Below are positions 1-10,608 of a stretch of DNA of 64,000 nt, piece after piece; the first letter of the stretch is position 1; every line of letters starts with the position of its first letter. Origin of the DNA: Arthrobacter agilis (GTDB taxonomy: Bacteria; Actinomycetota; Actinomycetes; Actinomycetales; Micrococcaceae); NCBI RefSeq assembly GCF_030816075.1, contig NZ_JAUSXO010000001.1:806001-870000 (forward strand), written 5' to 3'. Position numbers and translations under genes: made by a program. The notes below the pieces were generated by a model. That model was not told the origin of the DNA and made no database searches. It saw only the letters and a program-made list of their open reading frames with translations.

Positions 1-2216
1 GGCCGGTCGGCCTCCTGCTCGCCGTCGCGGCCTTCATCGGCCTCCTGATCGTCACCGCGACGCCCTTCCGCCACATCCCTGCCCGCCTGCGCACGCTCTA
101 CGAGCACCTGATGGGCCAGGACCCCGACGACGCCGCGCACCGCCGCGACGACGGCCACGACCAGAGCTATCTCTACGAGACACACGGCGCCACGGCGAAG
201 CCGGAGCCGAAGAAGCGCAAGCGCCTGTTCGGCAAGGACAAGGAGGACGCCCCCTTCGACGCCGAGCACGACGCCGACCAGGGCGGCTTCGTGGGCGACG
301 AGGCCTTCGAGCGCGCCGTCATCGAGGACGAGGAACGCCGGGCCCGCGAGGCCGAGGCCGCGGTGCCGCCCGGCGTGCGGCGCCCCACGAAGCAGGAACT
401 CGCCGCCGAGGAGCTCAAGCGGTCCGCCGCGCACCGCCTCCCCGCCGCCGAGGCCCCCGAACGCGCCCCGGAGGGTGCCACGGAGGCCATCGACGTGGTC
501 CCGGCCGCGAAGGCGCTGATCGTCCCCTCCACGCCGGTGCAGCCGCAGGTCCCGCCGACGCCCATCCCGCAGCGCACCGAGCAGCTGCAGCTCGCCGGCG
601 ACGTCGCCTACACGCTGCCGCCGTCGGACTACCTGCCGGCCGGCACCCCGCCGAAGGAGCGCTCGGAGGCCAACGACGCCGTCGTCGCCGCGCTCACGCA
701 CACGCTGGACCAGTTCAACGTCGACGCCAAGGTGACGGGGTTCTCGCGCGGCCCCACGGTGACGCGCTACGAGATCGAACTCGCCCCGGGCACCAAGGTG
801 GAGCGCGTCACCGCCCTGTCGAAGAACATCTCCTACGCCGTCGCCAGTTCCGACGTGCGCATCCTCTCGCCCATCCCCGGCAAGTCGGCCATCGGCATCG
901 AGATCCCGAACACGGACCGCGAGACCGTATCGCTCGGCGACGTCCTGCGCTCCGGGAACGCCCGCAAGACCGAACACCCGATGGTCATGGGCGTCGGCAA
1001 GGACGTCGAGGGCGGGTTCGTCGTCGCGAACCTCGCCAAGATGCCGCACCTCCTCGTGGCCGGTGCCACCGGTGCGGGCAAGTCCTCCTTCGTGAACTCG
1101 ATGATCACCTCCATCCTCATGCGGTCCACGCCCGACGAGGTGCGCATGGTCATGGTGGACCCGAAGCGCGTGGAGCTGACGGCCTACGAGGGCGTGCCGC
1201 ACCTCATCACGCCGATCATCACCAACCCCAAGAAGGCCGCCGAGGCGCTGCAGTGGGTGGTCCGCGAGATGGACACCCGCTACGACGACCTCGCGAACTT
1301 CGGCTACAAGCACATCGACGACTTCAACAAGGCCGTCCGGAACGGCAAGGTCGTCCCGCCGGAGGGCTCCAAGCGCGTCGTCCGCCCCTACCCGTACCTC
1401 CTGGTCATCGTGGACGAGCTCGCCGACCTCATGATGGTCGCGCCGCGAGACGTCGAGGACTCCATCGTGAGGATCACGCAGCTCGCGCGCGCCGCCGGCA
1501 TCCACCTCGTCCTCGCGACCCAGCGCCCGTCGGTGGACGTCGTCACCGGCCTGATCAAGGCCAACGTCCCCTCCCGCATGGCGTTCGCCACGTCCTCCGT
1601 CACCGACTCCCGCGTGGTGCTCGACCAGCCCGGCGCCGAGAAGCTGATCGGCCAGGGCGACGCCCTGTTCCTGCCGATGGGCGCCTCCAAGCCCATGCGC
1701 GTGCAGGGTGCCTGGGTCACGGAGTCCGAGATCCACCGCGTCGTGGAGCACGTGAAGGGCCAGCTGCAGGCCACCTACCGCGAGGACGTCGCCGTCGAGG
1801 CGCCGAAGAAGCAGATCGACGACGACATCGGGGACGACCTCGAGGTCCTGCTGCAGGCCACCGAGCTCGTCGTCACCACGCAGTTCGGCTCCACCTCCAT
1901 GCTGCAGCGCAAGCTCCGCGTGGGCTTCGCGAAGGCGGGGCGCCTCATGGACCTCCTCGAGTCCCGCGGCGTCGTCGGTCCCTCGGAGGGGTCGAAGGCA
2001 CGCGACGTCCTGGTCAAGCCCGACGACCTCGAGCCCGTCCTGGCCGCCATGCGCGGCGACGAGCCGCCGGCGCCGGCCCGTCCCGCCCAGGGGCCGGTCG
2101 ACCTCGTGGCCGAGGACCTCGCGTCACGGCCGCAGGCCGTCGACTACTATGACGGCGCCGACGCCCCGGGGGACGACGACGGCGACAACGACGCCTGGAA
2201 CCTCACCGGCAGGTAG
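1..2216 (+). CDS. ftsK: DNA translocase FtsK/SpoIIIE, 5' end outside window
   Basis: This is the C-terminal part of the septal DNA translocase that pumps chromosome ends away from the closing septum. The reading frame (codons from base 3) is already open at the window edge. Its first residues form a hydrophobic membrane helix (about bases 3-60), so the N-terminal membrane domain lies upstream. An acidic/Pro-rich linker follows. The motor has a Walker A motif GATGAGKS (bases 1062-1085) and a Walker B-like [10 protein letters not shown] (about 1404-1433). A winged-helix gamma domain lies near the C-terminus (about 1850-2035). An internal ATG at 111 is not the real start, because the frame upstream is coding. 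The stop TAG forms part of a -10-like TAGCCT for pgsA. Confidence 0.96.
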   Translation, partial: PVGLLLAVAAFIGLLIVTATPFRHIPARLRTLYEHLMGQDPDDAAHRRDDGHDQSYLYETHGATAKPEPKKRKRLFGKDKEDAPFDAEHDADQGGFVGDEAFERAVIEDEERRAREAEAAVPPGVRRPTKQELAAEELKRSAAHRLPAAEAPERAPEGATEAIDVVPAAKALIVPSTPVQPQVPPTPIPQRTEQLQLAGDVAYTLPPSDYLPAGTPPKERSEANDAVVAALTHTLDQFNVDAKVTGFSRGPTVTRYEIELAPGTKVERVTALSKNISYAVASSDVRILSPIPGKSAIGIEIPNTDRETVSLGDVLRSGNARKTEHPMVMGVGKDVEGGFVVANLAKMPHLLVAGATGAGKSSFVNSMITSILMRSTPDEVRMVMVDPKRVELTAYEGVPHLITPIITNPKKAAEALQWVVREMDTRYDDLANFGYKHIDDFNKAVRNGKVVPPEGSKRVVRPYPYLLVIVDELADLMMVAPRDVEDSIVRITQLARAAGIHLVLATQRPSVDVVTGLIKANVPSRMAFATSSVTDSRVVLDQPGAEKLIGQGDALFLPMGASKPMRVQGAWVTESEIHRVVEHVKGQLQATYREDVAVEAPKKQIDDDIGDDLEVLLQATELVVTTQFGSTSMLQRKLRVGFAKAGRLMDLLESRGVVGPSEGSKARDVLVKPDDLEPVLAAMRGDEPPAPARPAQGPVDLVAEDLASRPQAVDYYDGADAPGDDDGDNDAWNLTGR

Positions 2217-2222
2217 CCTGAC

Positions 2223-2813
2223 ATGGTGAACAGCTCCCCGAGCCCGGCGGTGCCGGTCCTGAACATCGCGAACATCCTCACGGTCGTGCGCATCCTGCTC
2301 GTCCCGTTCTTCATCTGGTTCCTCCTGCTCGACGACGGGCAGGCCGGGCTGTTCCGCTGGCTCGCGGTGCTCACGTTCGTGGTGGCGATCTACACGGACA
2401 AGCTCGACGGCGACCTCGCGCGCAGCCGGGGCCTCATCACGGACTTCGGGAAGATCGCCGATCCGATCGCGGACAAGCTCCTCATCGGGTCGGCGCTCGT
2501 GCTGCTGTCCGTCCTGGGGGAGCTCTGGTGGTGGGTGACCATCGTCATCCTGGTCCGGGAGATCGGGATCACCCTGCTGCGGTTCGCGGTGATCAGGTAC
2601 GGCGTGATGCCCGCCTCCCGCGGCGGCAAGCTGAAGACCGTTGTCCAGACCGCCGCCATCCTGCTGTTCCTGCTCCCGCTGCAGGCCCTGCTCGGGGACT
2701 GGGCCTGGTGGCTCGGCGCCGTCGTCATGGCCGCCGCGGTCGTCATCACCGTGGTGACCGGCGTGGACTACATCCTCCAGGCCGCGCGCCTGCGGGCGGG
2801 CGCCCGGAAGTGA
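2223..2813 (+). CDS. pgsA: CDP-diacylglycerol-glycerol-3-phosphate 3-phosphatidyltransferase
   Basis: This membrane enzyme makes phosphatidylglycerophosphate, the precursor of phosphatidylglycerol and cardiolipin. The CDP-alcohol phosphatidyltransferase signature is intact: D59, D62-G63, A66-R67, G76, D80 and D84, with family spacing. Several hydrophobic helices surround it, and 196 residues is a normal length. The ATG at 2223 is used here. A GTG at 2226 sits exactly six bases after TAGCCT (2214-2219), so a leaderless start one codon later is equally possible. The gene overlaps the downstream cinA start (GTGA) and is probably cotranscribed with it. Confidence 0.95.
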   Translation: MVNSSPSPAVPVLNIANILTVVRILLVPFFIWFLLLDDGQAGLFRWLAVLTFVVAIYTDKLDGDLARSRGLITDFGKIADPIADKLLIGSALVLLSVLGELWWWVTIVILVREIGITLLRFAVIRYGVMPASRGGKLKTVVQTAAILLFLLPLQALLGDWAWWLGAVVMAAAVVITVVTGVDYILQAARLRAGARK

Positions 2814-3307
2814 CCGGCGCGCAGCTCGCGTCCGACGTCGTCGCCCTGGCCACCCGGCTCGGCCTCACCGTCGCCACCGCCGAATCCCTCACCGCGGGCA
2901 TGGTCGCGGCGGCCCTCGCCGAGGTACCCGGCGCCTCGTCCGTCCTGCAGGGCGGCATAGTTGCCTACCAGGTCTCCGTCAAGCAGAACCTTCTGGGCGT
3001 CGACGCGCAGCTCCTCGCGGAGGCCGGCGCCGTCGATCCGCGGGTGGCGGAGGCCATGGCGCGGGGGGCCCGGGAGGCGCTGGCGGCCGATATCGGCGTC
3101 GCGACCACCGGCGTCGCCGGCCCGACGGCGCACCAGGGGAAGCCCGTCGGCACCGTGTTCACGGCGATCTCGACCGCATCGGGGACGGAGACCTTCGAGC
3201 ACCACTTCCCCGGCGGACGCGACGCCGTCCGCCGCGCCTCCTGCGAGGCGGTCCTCACGGAGCTCCTCGGAGCGCTGTCGAGGGGAACAAACGGTGCCCG
3301 GGGGTAG
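2810..3307 (+). CDS. cinA: CinA C-terminal-domain protein (nicotinamide-nucleotide amidohydrolase type)
   Basis: This is a stand-alone 165-residue CinA C-terminal (PncC) domain. Family members deamidate nicotinamide mononucleotide to nicotinate mononucleotide in NAD recycling. Family landmarks visible are TAESLTAGM near the N-terminus, a GGIVAYQ segment, and GVAGPTAHQGKPVG in the second half. The GTG start at 2810 overlaps the pgsA stop by four bases, which suggests translational coupling. The N-terminal molybdopterin-binding domain of full-length CinA is absent, as usual in this actinobacterial pgsA-cinA-clgR arrangement. Confidence 0.93.
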   Translation: MTGAQLASDVVALATRLGLTVATAESLTAGMVAAALAEVPGASSVLQGGIVAYQVSVKQNLLGVDAQLLAEAGAVDPRVAEAMARGAREALAADIGVATTGVAGPTAHQGKPVGTVFTAISTASGTETFEHHFPGGRDAVRRASCEAVLTELLGALSRGTNGARG

Positions 3308-3523
3308 TTATAAACAATGCCGGCCGTTGATAGGGTAGGCGACTCAGGCTCAAGCAGGACGGGCAGGTCATCATCACGGTGCACGCGCCCGTCGGGCGGT
3401 GCCCACTCATGAGGGAGCAAGGCGATACAGATGGTAAAGCAACCCGTATCCGTAAACGGCGTGGTCCGTTGGCGTGATGTGGGGTTGGCAGATGATGCAC
3501 AACGCAAGCCTAAGGAGCGCAAA

Positions 3524-3871
3524 ATGGTAGTTCTTCGCCATGAGATCGGCGACGTCCTGCGTGACGTCCGCCAGCGCCAGGGCCGTACCCTGCGAGAGGT
3601 GTCGCACAGTGCGAGGGTTTCCCTCGGATACCTCAGCGAGGTCGAGCGTGGACAGAAGGAAGCATCCTCTGAACTCCTCTCATCAATCTGCAGTGCACTC
3701 GAGGTGCCTCTTTCCTCGATGCTGCGGGAAGTCAGCGACCGCCTGGCAGTAGCAGAAGGCGTCTCCATCCCGGACACCATCCCGCAGGAGTTCTCCCGCG
3801 AGTTCGGGGACGACCTCACCGACGAACTGAACGACGACTTCCGTCGGGGACTCGCGGCCACGAACCGCTGA
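3524..3871 (+). CDS. clgR: XRE-family regulator ClgR
   Basis: This 115-residue protein has an N-terminal Cro/C1-type helix-turn-helix (about residues 8-65, including [14 protein letters not shown]) and an acidic tail. ClgR activates clp protease and stress genes in actinobacteria. The position after pgsA-cinA and upstream of recA matches clgR (Rv2745c) of Mycobacterium tuberculosis. The start at 3524 is chosen because AAGGAG (3512-3517) lies six bases upstream and the HTH begins right after. An upstream in-frame ATG at 3431 would add an unlikely 31-residue extension. The 216-base gap before the gene is AT-rich near 3305-3336 (TTATAA, 17 bases, TAGGGT) and may hold its promoter. Confidence 0.88.
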   Translation: MVVLRHEIGDVLRDVRQRQGRTLREVSHSARVSLGYLSEVERGQKEASSELLSSICSALEVPLSSMLREVSDRLAVAEGVSIPDTIPQEFSREFGDDLTDELNDDFRRGLAATNR

Positions 3872-3884
3872 TTCCCCTCCGACA

Positions 3885-3918
3885 AGGAAGGCCCGTCCCT
3901 CGAGGGACGGGCCTTCCT
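3885..3918. terminator. Bidirectional terminator, 17-bp perfect palindrome
   Basis: A perfect inverted repeat of AGGAAGGCCCGTCCCTC lies between clgR (+) and the marR-type gene (-). In either direction the arm starts A/T-rich and is followed by a GC-rich stem, so it can end both convergent transcripts. Confidence 0.85.
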
Positions 3919-3926
3919 GCCGTCTG

Positions 3927-4436
3927 CTACCAGTTGTCCTTGGTGTAGGTGTTGTTCAGCTGGGCGATCAGGGTCCCGAGGCGTGTCAGGTCGTCCACGT
4001 CCCAGTCCTCCATCAGCTGATGGAACGCCTGCTTGCGGGCGGACTGCGCCGCGACGAGCTGATGCGTCCCGGCCTCGGTGAGGGAGATGGACTGGGCCCG
4101 CCCGTCGAGGGGGTCGGCTTCCTTCTGCACCAGCCCGAGCTGCTCGAGCATCGCGATCTGGCGGCTGACGGACGGCTTGCCGACGCCCACGCTCGCGGCG
4201 ATGTCCGTGAGCCGCATGGACCCCTCGCGCTGCAGGATCACCAGGAGCCCGTAGGCTGCCGGCTCCATGTCGGGGTGCACGCGGCGGGCCACCTTGTACG
4301 AATTGGAGCGCGCGCGCCGCCAGAGCATGCTCAACTGCTGCTCGAGGGCCTCGATGGCCGCATCGGTGTCGGCATCCTCCCCGGGGTAGGCGGCAATGCC
4401 CGGATCGGGGTCCCTGGTGCTCGGCTTCGCGTTCAT
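3927..4436 (-). CDS. MarR-family transcriptional regulator
   Basis: This is a 169-residue winged-helix protein of the MarR type. The recognition region reads ASVGVGKPSVSRQIAML, followed by the DPLDGRAQSISLTEAG wing typical of the family. MarR proteins act as dimeric repressors of efflux or stress genes; the ligand and targets are unknown here. The start is at 4436 because, on the minus strand, TACAAT (4443-4448) is separated from the ATG by exactly six bases, the leaderless spacing seen elsewhere in this window. The frame stays open upstream to 4598 with Arg/Pro-rich sequence that I regard as non-coding. Confidence 0.9.
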   Translation of the reverse strand: MNAKPSTRDPDPGIAAYPGEDADTDAAIEALEQQLSMLWRRARSNSYKVARRVHPDMEPAAYGLLVILQREGSMRLTDIAASVGVGKPSVSRQIAMLEQLGLVQKEADPLDGRAQSISLTEAGTHQLVAAQSARKQAFHQLMEDWDVDDLTRLGTLIAQLNNTYTKDNW

Positions 4437-4596
4437 GGGCCAATTGTAGGGCGACCCGTCGGCGGGACACCATGCGGCGGGGCCCCTCCGGGTCCGGGAC
4501 GACCGACCACGGGGTCCGAGCGCGCAGAATGGAGGGACCCGCCCGTCGCGCACCCGGACCGTCGCGCGGGACGACGATGAGAGCAAGGGACGACAC

Positions 4597-4815
4597 ATGC
4601 GGTTGAGCGACTTCTGGCGGCTGATGGACGACGAGTTCGGTCAGGGCTACTCGAGGACCCTCGCCCGGGACCTGGTCGTCGACCGCCTGGGCGACCGGAC
4701 CGCGGCCGAGGCGCTGGCCGCCGGCGTCGATCCGAAGGCCGTCTGGGAAGCGGTGTGCCGCACCCAGGACGTGCCGCGGGAGCGCTGGCTCGGCCGGGAC
4801 ATCAAGCCCCGGTGA
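4597..4815 (+). CDS. DUF3046 protein upstream of recA
   Basis: This small 72-residue protein (begins MRLSDFWRLMDDEFG, ends RWLGRDIKPR) belongs to the DUF3046 family. The family is found in actinobacteria directly upstream of recA (Rv2738c in M. tuberculosis). Its function is unknown. It has an AAGGGA ribosome site about six bases upstream of the ATG. It is separated from recA by about 210 bases that carry the recA SOS promoter. Confidence 0.9.
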   Translation: MRLSDFWRLMDDEFGQGYSRTLARDLVVDRLGDRTAAEALAAGVDPKAVWEAVCRTQDVPRERWLGRDIKPR

Positions 4816-4872
4816 CCCGGGCCGCCGTGTCTCCGCGGCGCGCCGCCGGACACGCGGGAGGCCCGCGGATAA

Positions 4873-4888
4873 TCGAATATCTGTTCGG
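4873..4888. promoter_or_regulatory. LexA (SOS) box of recA
   Basis: TCGAAT-ATCT-GTTCGG matches the mycobacterial/actinobacterial consensus TCGAAC-N4-GTTCGA at 10 of 12 positions. A -10-like TATGAT lies at 4896-4901, seven bases after the box, so the box occupies the spacer/-35 region. The recA ATG is at 5027, giving a leader of about 120 bases. Confidence 0.85.
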
Positions 4889-5026
4889 ACCGCGGTATGA
4901 TGGTCGTGGCGGTGGAGCGCTCTTACGCACATACCGGCGACCCCACCTCATACTGTCGGCGCAGGCCAATACAGTCGTATCGAACACTTAATCAGGCCAG
5001 TTGGCCACGAACAACCGAGGTGAAGA

Positions 5027-6076
5027 ATGGCCGCTCCAGACCGCGAGAAAGCCCTCGAAGCTGCTCTCGCCCAGATCGACAAGCAGTACGGCAAGGGTTC
5101 CGTCATGCGTCTCGGCGACGAGACCAGGGCACCCATCGAGACCATCTCGACCAGCTCCATCGCCCTGGACGTCGCCCTCGGCATCGGTGGGCTGCCGCGT
5201 GGCAGGGTCGTCGAGATCTACGGTCCGGAATCCTCCGGTAAGACCACCGTCGCCCTCCACGCCGTCGCCAGCGCACAGCGCAACGGCGGTATCGCCGCCT
5301 TCATCGACGCCGAGCACGCCCTCGACCCCGAGTACGCCAAGAAGCTCGGCGTCGATACCGACGCCCTGCTGGTCTCGCAGCCCGACACGGGCGAGCAGGC
5401 CCTCGAGATCATGGACATGCTGATCGGTTCGGGCTCGATCGACATCATCGTCATCGACTCCGTCGCCGCCCTCGTGCCGCGCGCCGAGATCGAGGGCGAG
5501 ATGGGTGACAGCCACGTGGGCCTGCAGGCCCGGCTCATGAGCCAGGCACTCCGCAAGATCACCGGCCGCCTGAGCCAGACCAAGACCACCGCCATCTTCA
5601 TCAACCAGCTGCGCGAGAAGATCGGTGTCTTCTTCGGAAGCCCCGAGACGACCACGGGTGGCAAGGCGCTGAAGTTCTACGCGTCGGTCCGCATCGACGT
5701 GCGTCGCATCGAGACCCTGAAGGAAGGCGTGAACCCGGTGGGTAACCGGACCCGCGCCAAGATCGTCAAGAACAAGATGGCTCCTCCCTTCAAGCAGGCC
5801 GAGTTCGACATCCTGTACGGTCACGGCATCTCCCGCGAGGGCGGCCTGATCGACGTCGGCGTCGAGAACAACCTGGTCAAGAAGTCCGGAGCCTGGTTCA
5901 CCTACGACGGGGACCAGCTGGGGCAGGGCAAGGAGAACGCCCGGAAGTTCCTGAAGGACAACCCCGACCTGGCGGACGAGCTCGAGCAGAAGATCAGGGT
6001 CAAGCTGGGCATCGGGGTACAGCCCGCGGAAGTAGAGGCCGAGGCTCCCAAGCTCAAGGCCGTCAGCGGCGAGTAG
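5027..6076 (+). CDS. recA: Recombinase RecA
   Basis: RecA is the strand-exchange protein and co-protease that triggers LexA self-cleavage. At 349 residues it is the normal length and shows no intein, unlike M. tuberculosis RecA. Walker A GPESSGKT is at residues 66-73. The DNA-binding loop and the [14 protein letters not shown] segment are intact. GAGGTGAA precedes the ATG. The gene is SOS-controlled through the box at 4873-4888. It is followed after six bases by recX, whose product restrains RecA filaments. Confidence 0.99.
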   Translation: MAAPDREKALEAALAQIDKQYGKGSVMRLGDETRAPIETISTSSIALDVALGIGGLPRGRVVEIYGPESSGKTTVALHAVASAQRNGGIAAFIDAEHALDPEYAKKLGVDTDALLVSQPDTGEQALEIMDMLIGSGSIDIIVIDSVAALVPRAEIEGEMGDSHVGLQARLMSQALRKITGRLSQTKTTAIFINQLREKIGVFFGSPETTTGGKALKFYASVRIDVRRIETLKEGVNPVGNRTRAKIVKNKMAPPFKQAEFDILYGHGISREGGLIDVGVENNLVKKSGAWFTYDGDQLGQGKENARKFLKDNPDLADELEQKIRVKLGIGVQPAEVEAEAPKLKAVSGE

Positions 6077-6082
6077 GCCCGG

Positions 6083-7078
6083 GTGGCATCCGACCCCGGT
6101 CCGGACGCGGTCGAATGGGGAACCTCGTCCGGCCGGTTCGGCTCGCCCGGCTCCGAGCCCGACGCAGGACCCTCGGAGGCAGGGCCGGCACCCCGTCGCT
6201 CGTCCTTCGGGCGGGGCTCCCCGTCGTCCTTCGGGAGCCGGGGCGGAGGGCAGCGGAAGGCCCGCTCAGGCGGCCGCCGTGGGGGCGCGCGTCGCGCACC
6301 GGCCGATGACCCGTTCGGCCCGGTCGTCGGCTCGGCAGCAGATGCTCCGCCCGCGGACGACGTGGCCGCCTTCGATGCCGACGCACCGGACGGCCCGTGG
6401 GCGGGTGCGGGGCGCCGCCGGTCCGCCGGGTCCGGATCCTCGGGCGCGGGGACGGATGCCCCCCTTCGAGCGGACTCCGACGCACCCCCTGGACGCCGGG
6501 GCAGGACAGGCCGCAGCGGCCGCAGGCCGGCCGGCAGCGCGGGTCCCGGCGGCGCGGATCCGTCGGAGCACGGCGTCGTCGACAAGAGCGACGAGGAGTG
6601 GACGTCGGAAGCGCGGTCCGTCCTGCTGCGGCAACTGGCCCTCGGAGCACGGAGCCGTCACCAGCTCGACCGGAAGCTCGCCGAGCGCTCCGTCCCGCCC
6701 GCCGTCGCCTCCGCACTCCTCGACCGGTTCGAGGAGGTGCAGCTGATCGACGACGCCGAGTTCGCGCGGATGTGGGTGCGGACCCGGACCGCCGCGAAGT
6801 CGCTGTCACGCTCCTCCCTGCGCCGTGAGCTCGCGGAGAAGGGCATCGACGGTGAGCTGGCGGAGGACGCGCTGCTGCAGCTCTCCGACGAGGACGAACA
6901 CGAGCAGGCGCGCGACGTCGTGCGCCGCAAGCTCCGCCGGAGCGCGGACCTGACGGACCGCGCCGTCCGCGACAAGGAGGTGCGCCGCCTCGTCGGCGTC
7001 CTCGCCCGCAAGGGGTACAGCCCGGGTGCGGCCTTCTCGATCGTCAAGGACGTCCTCGCCGAGGCGGACGCGGGCTGA
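6083..7078 (+). CDS. recX: Regulatory protein RecX with long disordered N-terminus
   Basis: RecX binds RecA filaments and limits their activity. The conserved three-helix-repeat RecX region occupies about residues 170-331 ([20 protein letters not shown] ... [17 protein letters not shown]). Before it is a roughly 165-residue low-complexity segment rich in Gly, Ser, Arg, Pro and Asp. This makes the protein about twice the usual 150-200 residues. Long N-terminal extensions are known in Arthrobacter-type RecX. The GTG at 6083 is the first start in frame after recA; later starts within the tail cannot be excluded. It is cotranscribed with recA. Confidence 0.9.
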   Translation: MASDPGPDAVEWGTSSGRFGSPGSEPDAGPSEAGPAPRRSSFGRGSPSSFGSRGGGQRKARSGGRRGGARRAPADDPFGPVVGSAADAPPADDVAAFDADAPDGPWAGAGRRRSAGSGSSGAGTDAPLRADSDAPPGRRGRTGRSGRRPAGSAGPGGADPSEHGVVDKSDEEWTSEARSVLLRQLALGARSRHQLDRKLAERSVPPAVASALLDRFEEVQLIDDAEFARMWVRTRTAAKSLSRSSLRRELAEKGIDGELAEDALLQLSDEDEHEQARDVVRRKLRRSADLTDRAVRDKEVRRLVGVLARKGYSPGAAFSIVKDVLAEADAG

Positions 7079-7128
7079 CCGACCGGACGATTGTGGCCGT
7101 CCGCGCCGCCCGCCGTACGCTTGATGGC

Positions 7129-8694
7129 GTGAGCATCACAGTCCCGGTTCCCGTCAGCGGGACCACCAGCGAGACCACCGGCGAGACGACCGGCGAGACC
7201 ACCCGTGACGCCGCGGGGCGCACCTACGAGGTGCGCACCTTCGGCTGCCAGATGAACGTGCACGACTCCGAGCGCATCTCGGGACTGCTCGAGGGCGCCG
7301 GGCTGACGCGCGTGCAGGAGGGGCAGGCGGACGTCGTCGTCTTCAACACCTGCGCCGTCCGCGAGAACGCCGACAACAAGCTGTACGGCAACCTCGGCAT
7401 CCTCAAGGCCGTGAAGGAAGCGCGCCCCGACCTCCAGATCGCCGTCGGCGGCTGCCTGGCCCAGAAGGACCGCGAGACCATCCTCCGCCGGGCGCCCTGG
7501 GTGGACGCCGTGTTCGGCACCCACAACATCGGTGCGCTCCCGGCCCTGCTGCAGAGGGCCCGGCACAACCAGGACGCGCAGCTGGAGATCCTGGAATCCC
7601 TGGACGTCTTCCCGTCCACGCTGCCCACCCGGCGCGAATCGGTCTACGCGGGCTGGGTGTCCATCTCCGTCGGCTGCAACAACACCTGCACGTTCTGCAT
7701 CGTGCCGTCCCTGCGGGGCAAGGAGCGGGACCGCCGGCCGGGGGAGATCCTCGCGGAGATCGAGGCCCTCGTGGCCGACGGCGCCGTCGAGGTCACGCTC
7801 CTCGGGCAGAACGTCAACTCCTACGGCGTCGAGTTCGGGGATCGCGGCGCCTTCGCCAAGCTGCTCCGTGCCTGCGGGTCCATCGAGGGACTCGAACGCG
7901 TCCGCTTCACGAGCCCCCATCCGGCCGCCTTCACGGACGACGTCATCGACGCCATGACCGAGACCCCCAACGTGATGCCGCAGCTACACATGCCCCTGCA
8001 GTCCGGCTCGGACACCGTGCTGAAGGCGATGCGACGCTCCTACCGGTCCGCGCGCTTCCTCGGCATCCTCGACCGGGTCCGTGACCGGATGCCGCACGCG
8101 GCCATCTCCACGGACATCATCGTCGGGTTCCCCGGCGAGACGGAGGAGGACTTCCAGGCCACCCTCGACGTCGTCGAGCAGTCACGCTTCGCCACCGCCT
8201 TCACGTTCCAGTACTCCAAGCGCCCCGGCACGCCGGCCGCCGACCTGCCGGACCAGTTGCCGAAGGCCGTGGTGCAGGAACGCTTCGAGCGTCTCACCGC
8301 CCTCCAGGACCGCATCGCCCGCGAGGAGAACGCGCGCCAGGTCGGCACGACCGTCGAGGTGCTCGTCACCGACCAGCAGGGCCGCAAGGGCGCCGAGACC
8401 CACCGCCTCACGGGACGTGCGCGGGACCAGCGACTCGTCCACTTCTCCGTGCCCGCCGGGGCGGAGGCACCGCGTCCCGGTGACTTCGTGACGCTCCCCA
8501 TCACCGAGGCCGCGTCCTTCCACCTGCTGTCCGATCCGTCGCCCGCCGAGTACGCCCTCCGCCGGTCCCGGGCCGGCGACGCGTGGGACCGCAGCCAGGC
8601 CGACTCGTGCGGCGTCCCCGCACCGTCGGACGACGCCCCCCGGCCCGTGTCCCTGGGCATGCCCTCCCTGCCCGTCCGGACGGGCGCCCCTTGA
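7129..8694 (+). CDS. miaB: tRNA-2-methylthio-N6-isopentenyladenosine synthase MiaB
   Basis: This radical SAM methylthiotransferase adds the 2-methylthio group to i6A37 of tRNA. The N-terminal MTTase domain has cysteines in [19 protein letters not shown] and GGCLAQ. The radical SAM cluster CNNTCTFC follows, and a TRAM domain lies near the C-terminus. The GTG at 7129 is preferred: TACGCT (7116-7121) lies seven bases upstream with TTGTGG (7091-7096) as -35, indicating a leaderless mRNA. The alternative GTG at 7093 falls inside that -35. A GETT/SETT repeat follows the start, and the roughly 60-residue C-terminal tail is low complexity. Confidence 0.97.
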   Translation: MSITVPVPVSGTTSETTGETTGETTRDAAGRTYEVRTFGCQMNVHDSERISGLLEGAGLTRVQEGQADVVVFNTCAVRENADNKLYGNLGILKAVKEARPDLQIAVGGCLAQKDRETILRRAPWVDAVFGTHNIGALPALLQRARHNQDAQLEILESLDVFPSTLPTRRESVYAGWVSISVGCNNTCTFCIVPSLRGKERDRRPGEILAEIEALVADGAVEVTLLGQNVNSYGVEFGDRGAFAKLLRACGSIEGLERVRFTSPHPAAFTDDVIDAMTETPNVMPQLHMPLQSGSDTVLKAMRRSYRSARFLGILDRVRDRMPHAAISTDIIVGFPGETEEDFQATLDVVEQSRFATAFTFQYSKRPGTPAADLPDQLPKAVVQERFERLTALQDRIAREENARQVGTTVEVLVTDQQGRKGAETHRLTGRARDQRLVHFSVPAGAEAPRPGDFVTLPITEAASFHLLSDPSPAEYALRRSRAGDAWDRSQADSCGVPAPSDDAPRPVSLGMPSLPVRTGAP

Positions 8695-9611
8695 CCCTCC
8701 CGGTCGTCGCGGTCGTCGGTCCCACGGGATCGGGCAAGTCCGACCTCGGGGTCGCCCTGGCGCAGCGCCTCGACGGTGAGGTCGTCAATGCCGACGCCCT
8801 GCAGTTCTACCGGGGGATGGACATCGGCACGGCCAAGCTCCCGCCTGAGGAGCGTCAGGGTATCCCGCACCACCTCCTCGACGTCCTCGACGTCACCGAG
8901 GAGGCGAGCGTCGCCGCCTACCAGGAGGACGCCCGGCGGATGATCGACGGCATCCGCGACCGCGGCCGCGTCCCCATCCTGGTGGGCGGATCGGGCCTCT
9001 ACGTCAGGGCCGCCCTCGACCGCCTCGAGTTCCCGCCCACCGACCCCGGCGTCCGGGCACGGCTCGAGGAGGAACTCGCCGCAGCAGGCAGCGCGGCGTT
9101 CCGCGAGCGCCTGCGGACCGTTGATCCCGTCTCCGCCGCGCGGATCGACGACGACCGCCGCCTCGTACGGGCGCTCGAGGTGCACGAGGTCAGCGGACGA
9201 CCGTTCAGCGCCTTCATGCCGCGGCGGGAGTACCACCGCCCGGCGCTGCAGATCGGACTCGCCGTCGACCGCGAGGTGCTGCGCGAGCGGCTCGCGGACC
9301 GGGTCCATGCCATGGTGCGGGACGGCCTCGCGGACGAGGTCCGCCGCCTCGCCGCGTCGGGGCTCCGGGACGGACGGACGGCATCCCGCGCCCTGGGCTA
9401 CGGCCAGTTCCTGCGGGTCCTCGACGGGACCATGGCGGAGGCGGACGCCGTGGAGGACACCGTCGCCGCGACGCGGCGCTTCGCACGCCGCCAGCTGACC
9501 TGGTTCCGCGGGGACCCCCGCGTCGCCTGGCTGGACTGGCGGGCATCGGATCTCGCCGAGACGGCCGCCGCACTCGTCCGGCAGGCCGCGGCACCTATCC
9601 TAGAACGGTGA
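8691..9611 (+). CDS. miaA: tRNA dimethylallyltransferase MiaA
   Basis: MiaA transfers the dimethylallyl group to A37 of tRNA, the step before MiaB. The P-loop GPTGSGKS lies near the N-terminus, followed by [17 protein letters not shown] and later SRALGYGQ, all family hallmarks. The start is inferred as TTG at 8691, overlapping the miaB stop by TTGA, because homology begins immediately after it. Upstream in-frame starts (e.g. 8583) would put an Arg/Pro-rich extension inside miaB. The product is 306 residues. It overlaps dapF by GTGA. Confidence 0.95.
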   Translation: MTLPVVAVVGPTGSGKSDLGVALAQRLDGEVVNADALQFYRGMDIGTAKLPPEERQGIPHHLLDVLDVTEEASVAAYQEDARRMIDGIRDRGRVPILVGGSGLYVRAALDRLEFPPTDPGVRARLEEELAAAGSAAFRERLRTVDPVSAARIDDDRRLVRALEVHEVSGRPFSAFMPRREYHRPALQIGLAVDREVLRERLADRVHAMVRDGLADEVRRLAASGLRDGRTASRALGYGQFLRVLDGTMAEADAVEDTVAATRRFARRQLTWFRGDPRVAWLDWRASDLAETAAALVRQAAAPILER

Positions 9612-10564
9612 CCGACTTCCTCGCCGAGACGACGACCCCCACCGCCCTGCCGCCCACGGGGCTGCCCTTCACCAAGGGGCACGGGACGGGCAACGACTTC
9701 GTCCTGACACTCGACCCCGACGGCACGGGGCCGATCGATCCGGCGTTCGTCGCCGCCGTGTGCGACCGCCACCGCGGGATCGGCGCGGACGGCTACATCC
9801 GGGCGGTACGTTCGGCTGCGCTCCCCGAGGGCCGGGCCCTGCTGCAGACGGAGCCGCGCGCCGAATGGTTCATGGACTACCGCAACGGGGACGGGTCCGT
9901 CTCCGAGATGTGCGGCAACGGCGTCAGGGTCTTCGCCCACTTCCTCCTCGCCAAGGGCGTCGCCGAACTGCCCGAGGGCGGCGAGCTGGCGGTCGGCACC
10001 CGGGCCGGGGTCAAGCGCGTGACCCGGTCAGGGGACGGCTACGCCGTGGACATGGGTCCCTGGGAATTCATCTTCCCGGACGCCGCCGTGGCACGCGGCA
10101 TGGACTCCCTCGTCGACATCGGCGGGCTCGACGTCGATCGGCCCGCCCTGTCCATCAGCATGGGCAACCCGCACACCGTCGTCGCGCTGGCCGAACAGGC
10201 GGAGCTCGACCGGACGGAGCTGCACCGGGCACCCGCCGTCCAGCCCGTCCCGCCGGCGGGCACCAACGTCGAACTCGTCGTGCCGTCCGATCCGCTCGTG
10301 GGCAGCGACGGCGTCGGCCGCCTCACCATGCGCGTGCACGAGCGGGGCGTCGGGGAGACGCAGTCCTGCGGGACGGGCGCCTGCGCCGCGGCCGCCGGCA
10401 CACGCTTCTGGGCCGGCGAGGGCGCACCCGCGCAGTGGCTCGTGGCGGTACCCGGCGGAGTCGTCGGCGTGACCTTCTTCGACGGCCCGGACAACCGGGA
10501 GCACGTCCAGCTCAGCGGGCCCGCCGTCCTCGTGGCGGACGGCACCCTGCTACCCGCCGGCTGA
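9608..10564 (+). CDS. dapF: Diaminopimelate epimerase
   Basis: DapF converts LL- to meso-diaminopimelate for lysine and peptidoglycan synthesis. The two catalytic cysteines are C102 ([13 protein letters not shown]) and C254 ([13 protein letters not shown]). The N-terminal [13 protein letters not shown] is also conserved. At 318 residues it is slightly longer than E. coli DapF (274), as common in actinobacteria. The GTG start overlaps the miaA stop by four bases, placing it in the miaB-miaA-dapF unit. It converges on the methyltransferase gene at 10609 with no clear terminator between. Confidence 0.97.
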   Translation: MTDFLAETTTPTALPPTGLPFTKGHGTGNDFVLTLDPDGTGPIDPAFVAAVCDRHRGIGADGYIRAVRSAALPEGRALLQTEPRAEWFMDYRNGDGSVSEMCGNGVRVFAHFLLAKGVAELPEGGELAVGTRAGVKRVTRSGDGYAVDMGPWEFIFPDAAVARGMDSLVDIGGLDVDRPALSISMGNPHTVVALAEQAELDRTELHRAPAVQPVPPAGTNVELVVPSDPLVGSDGVGRLTMRVHERGVGETQSCGTGACAAAAGTRFWAGEGAPAQWLVAVPGGVVGVTFFDGPDNREHVQLSGPAVLVADGTLLPAG

Positions 10565-10608
10565 CCCGCCACCGACCCGTCAGCGCGTCCCGTCGCCCGC
10601 CGCCGGTG

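Noticed and set aside
2965..4932. 655-residue minus-strand open frame across cinA and clgR
   Set aside because: It is a GC-bias shadow: Arg/Pro/Ala-rich with no family features, antisense to recognisable genes.
5027..6076. Possible RecA intein, as in some mycobacteria
   Set aside because: The protein is 349 residues and colinear with ordinary RecA; no insertion is present.
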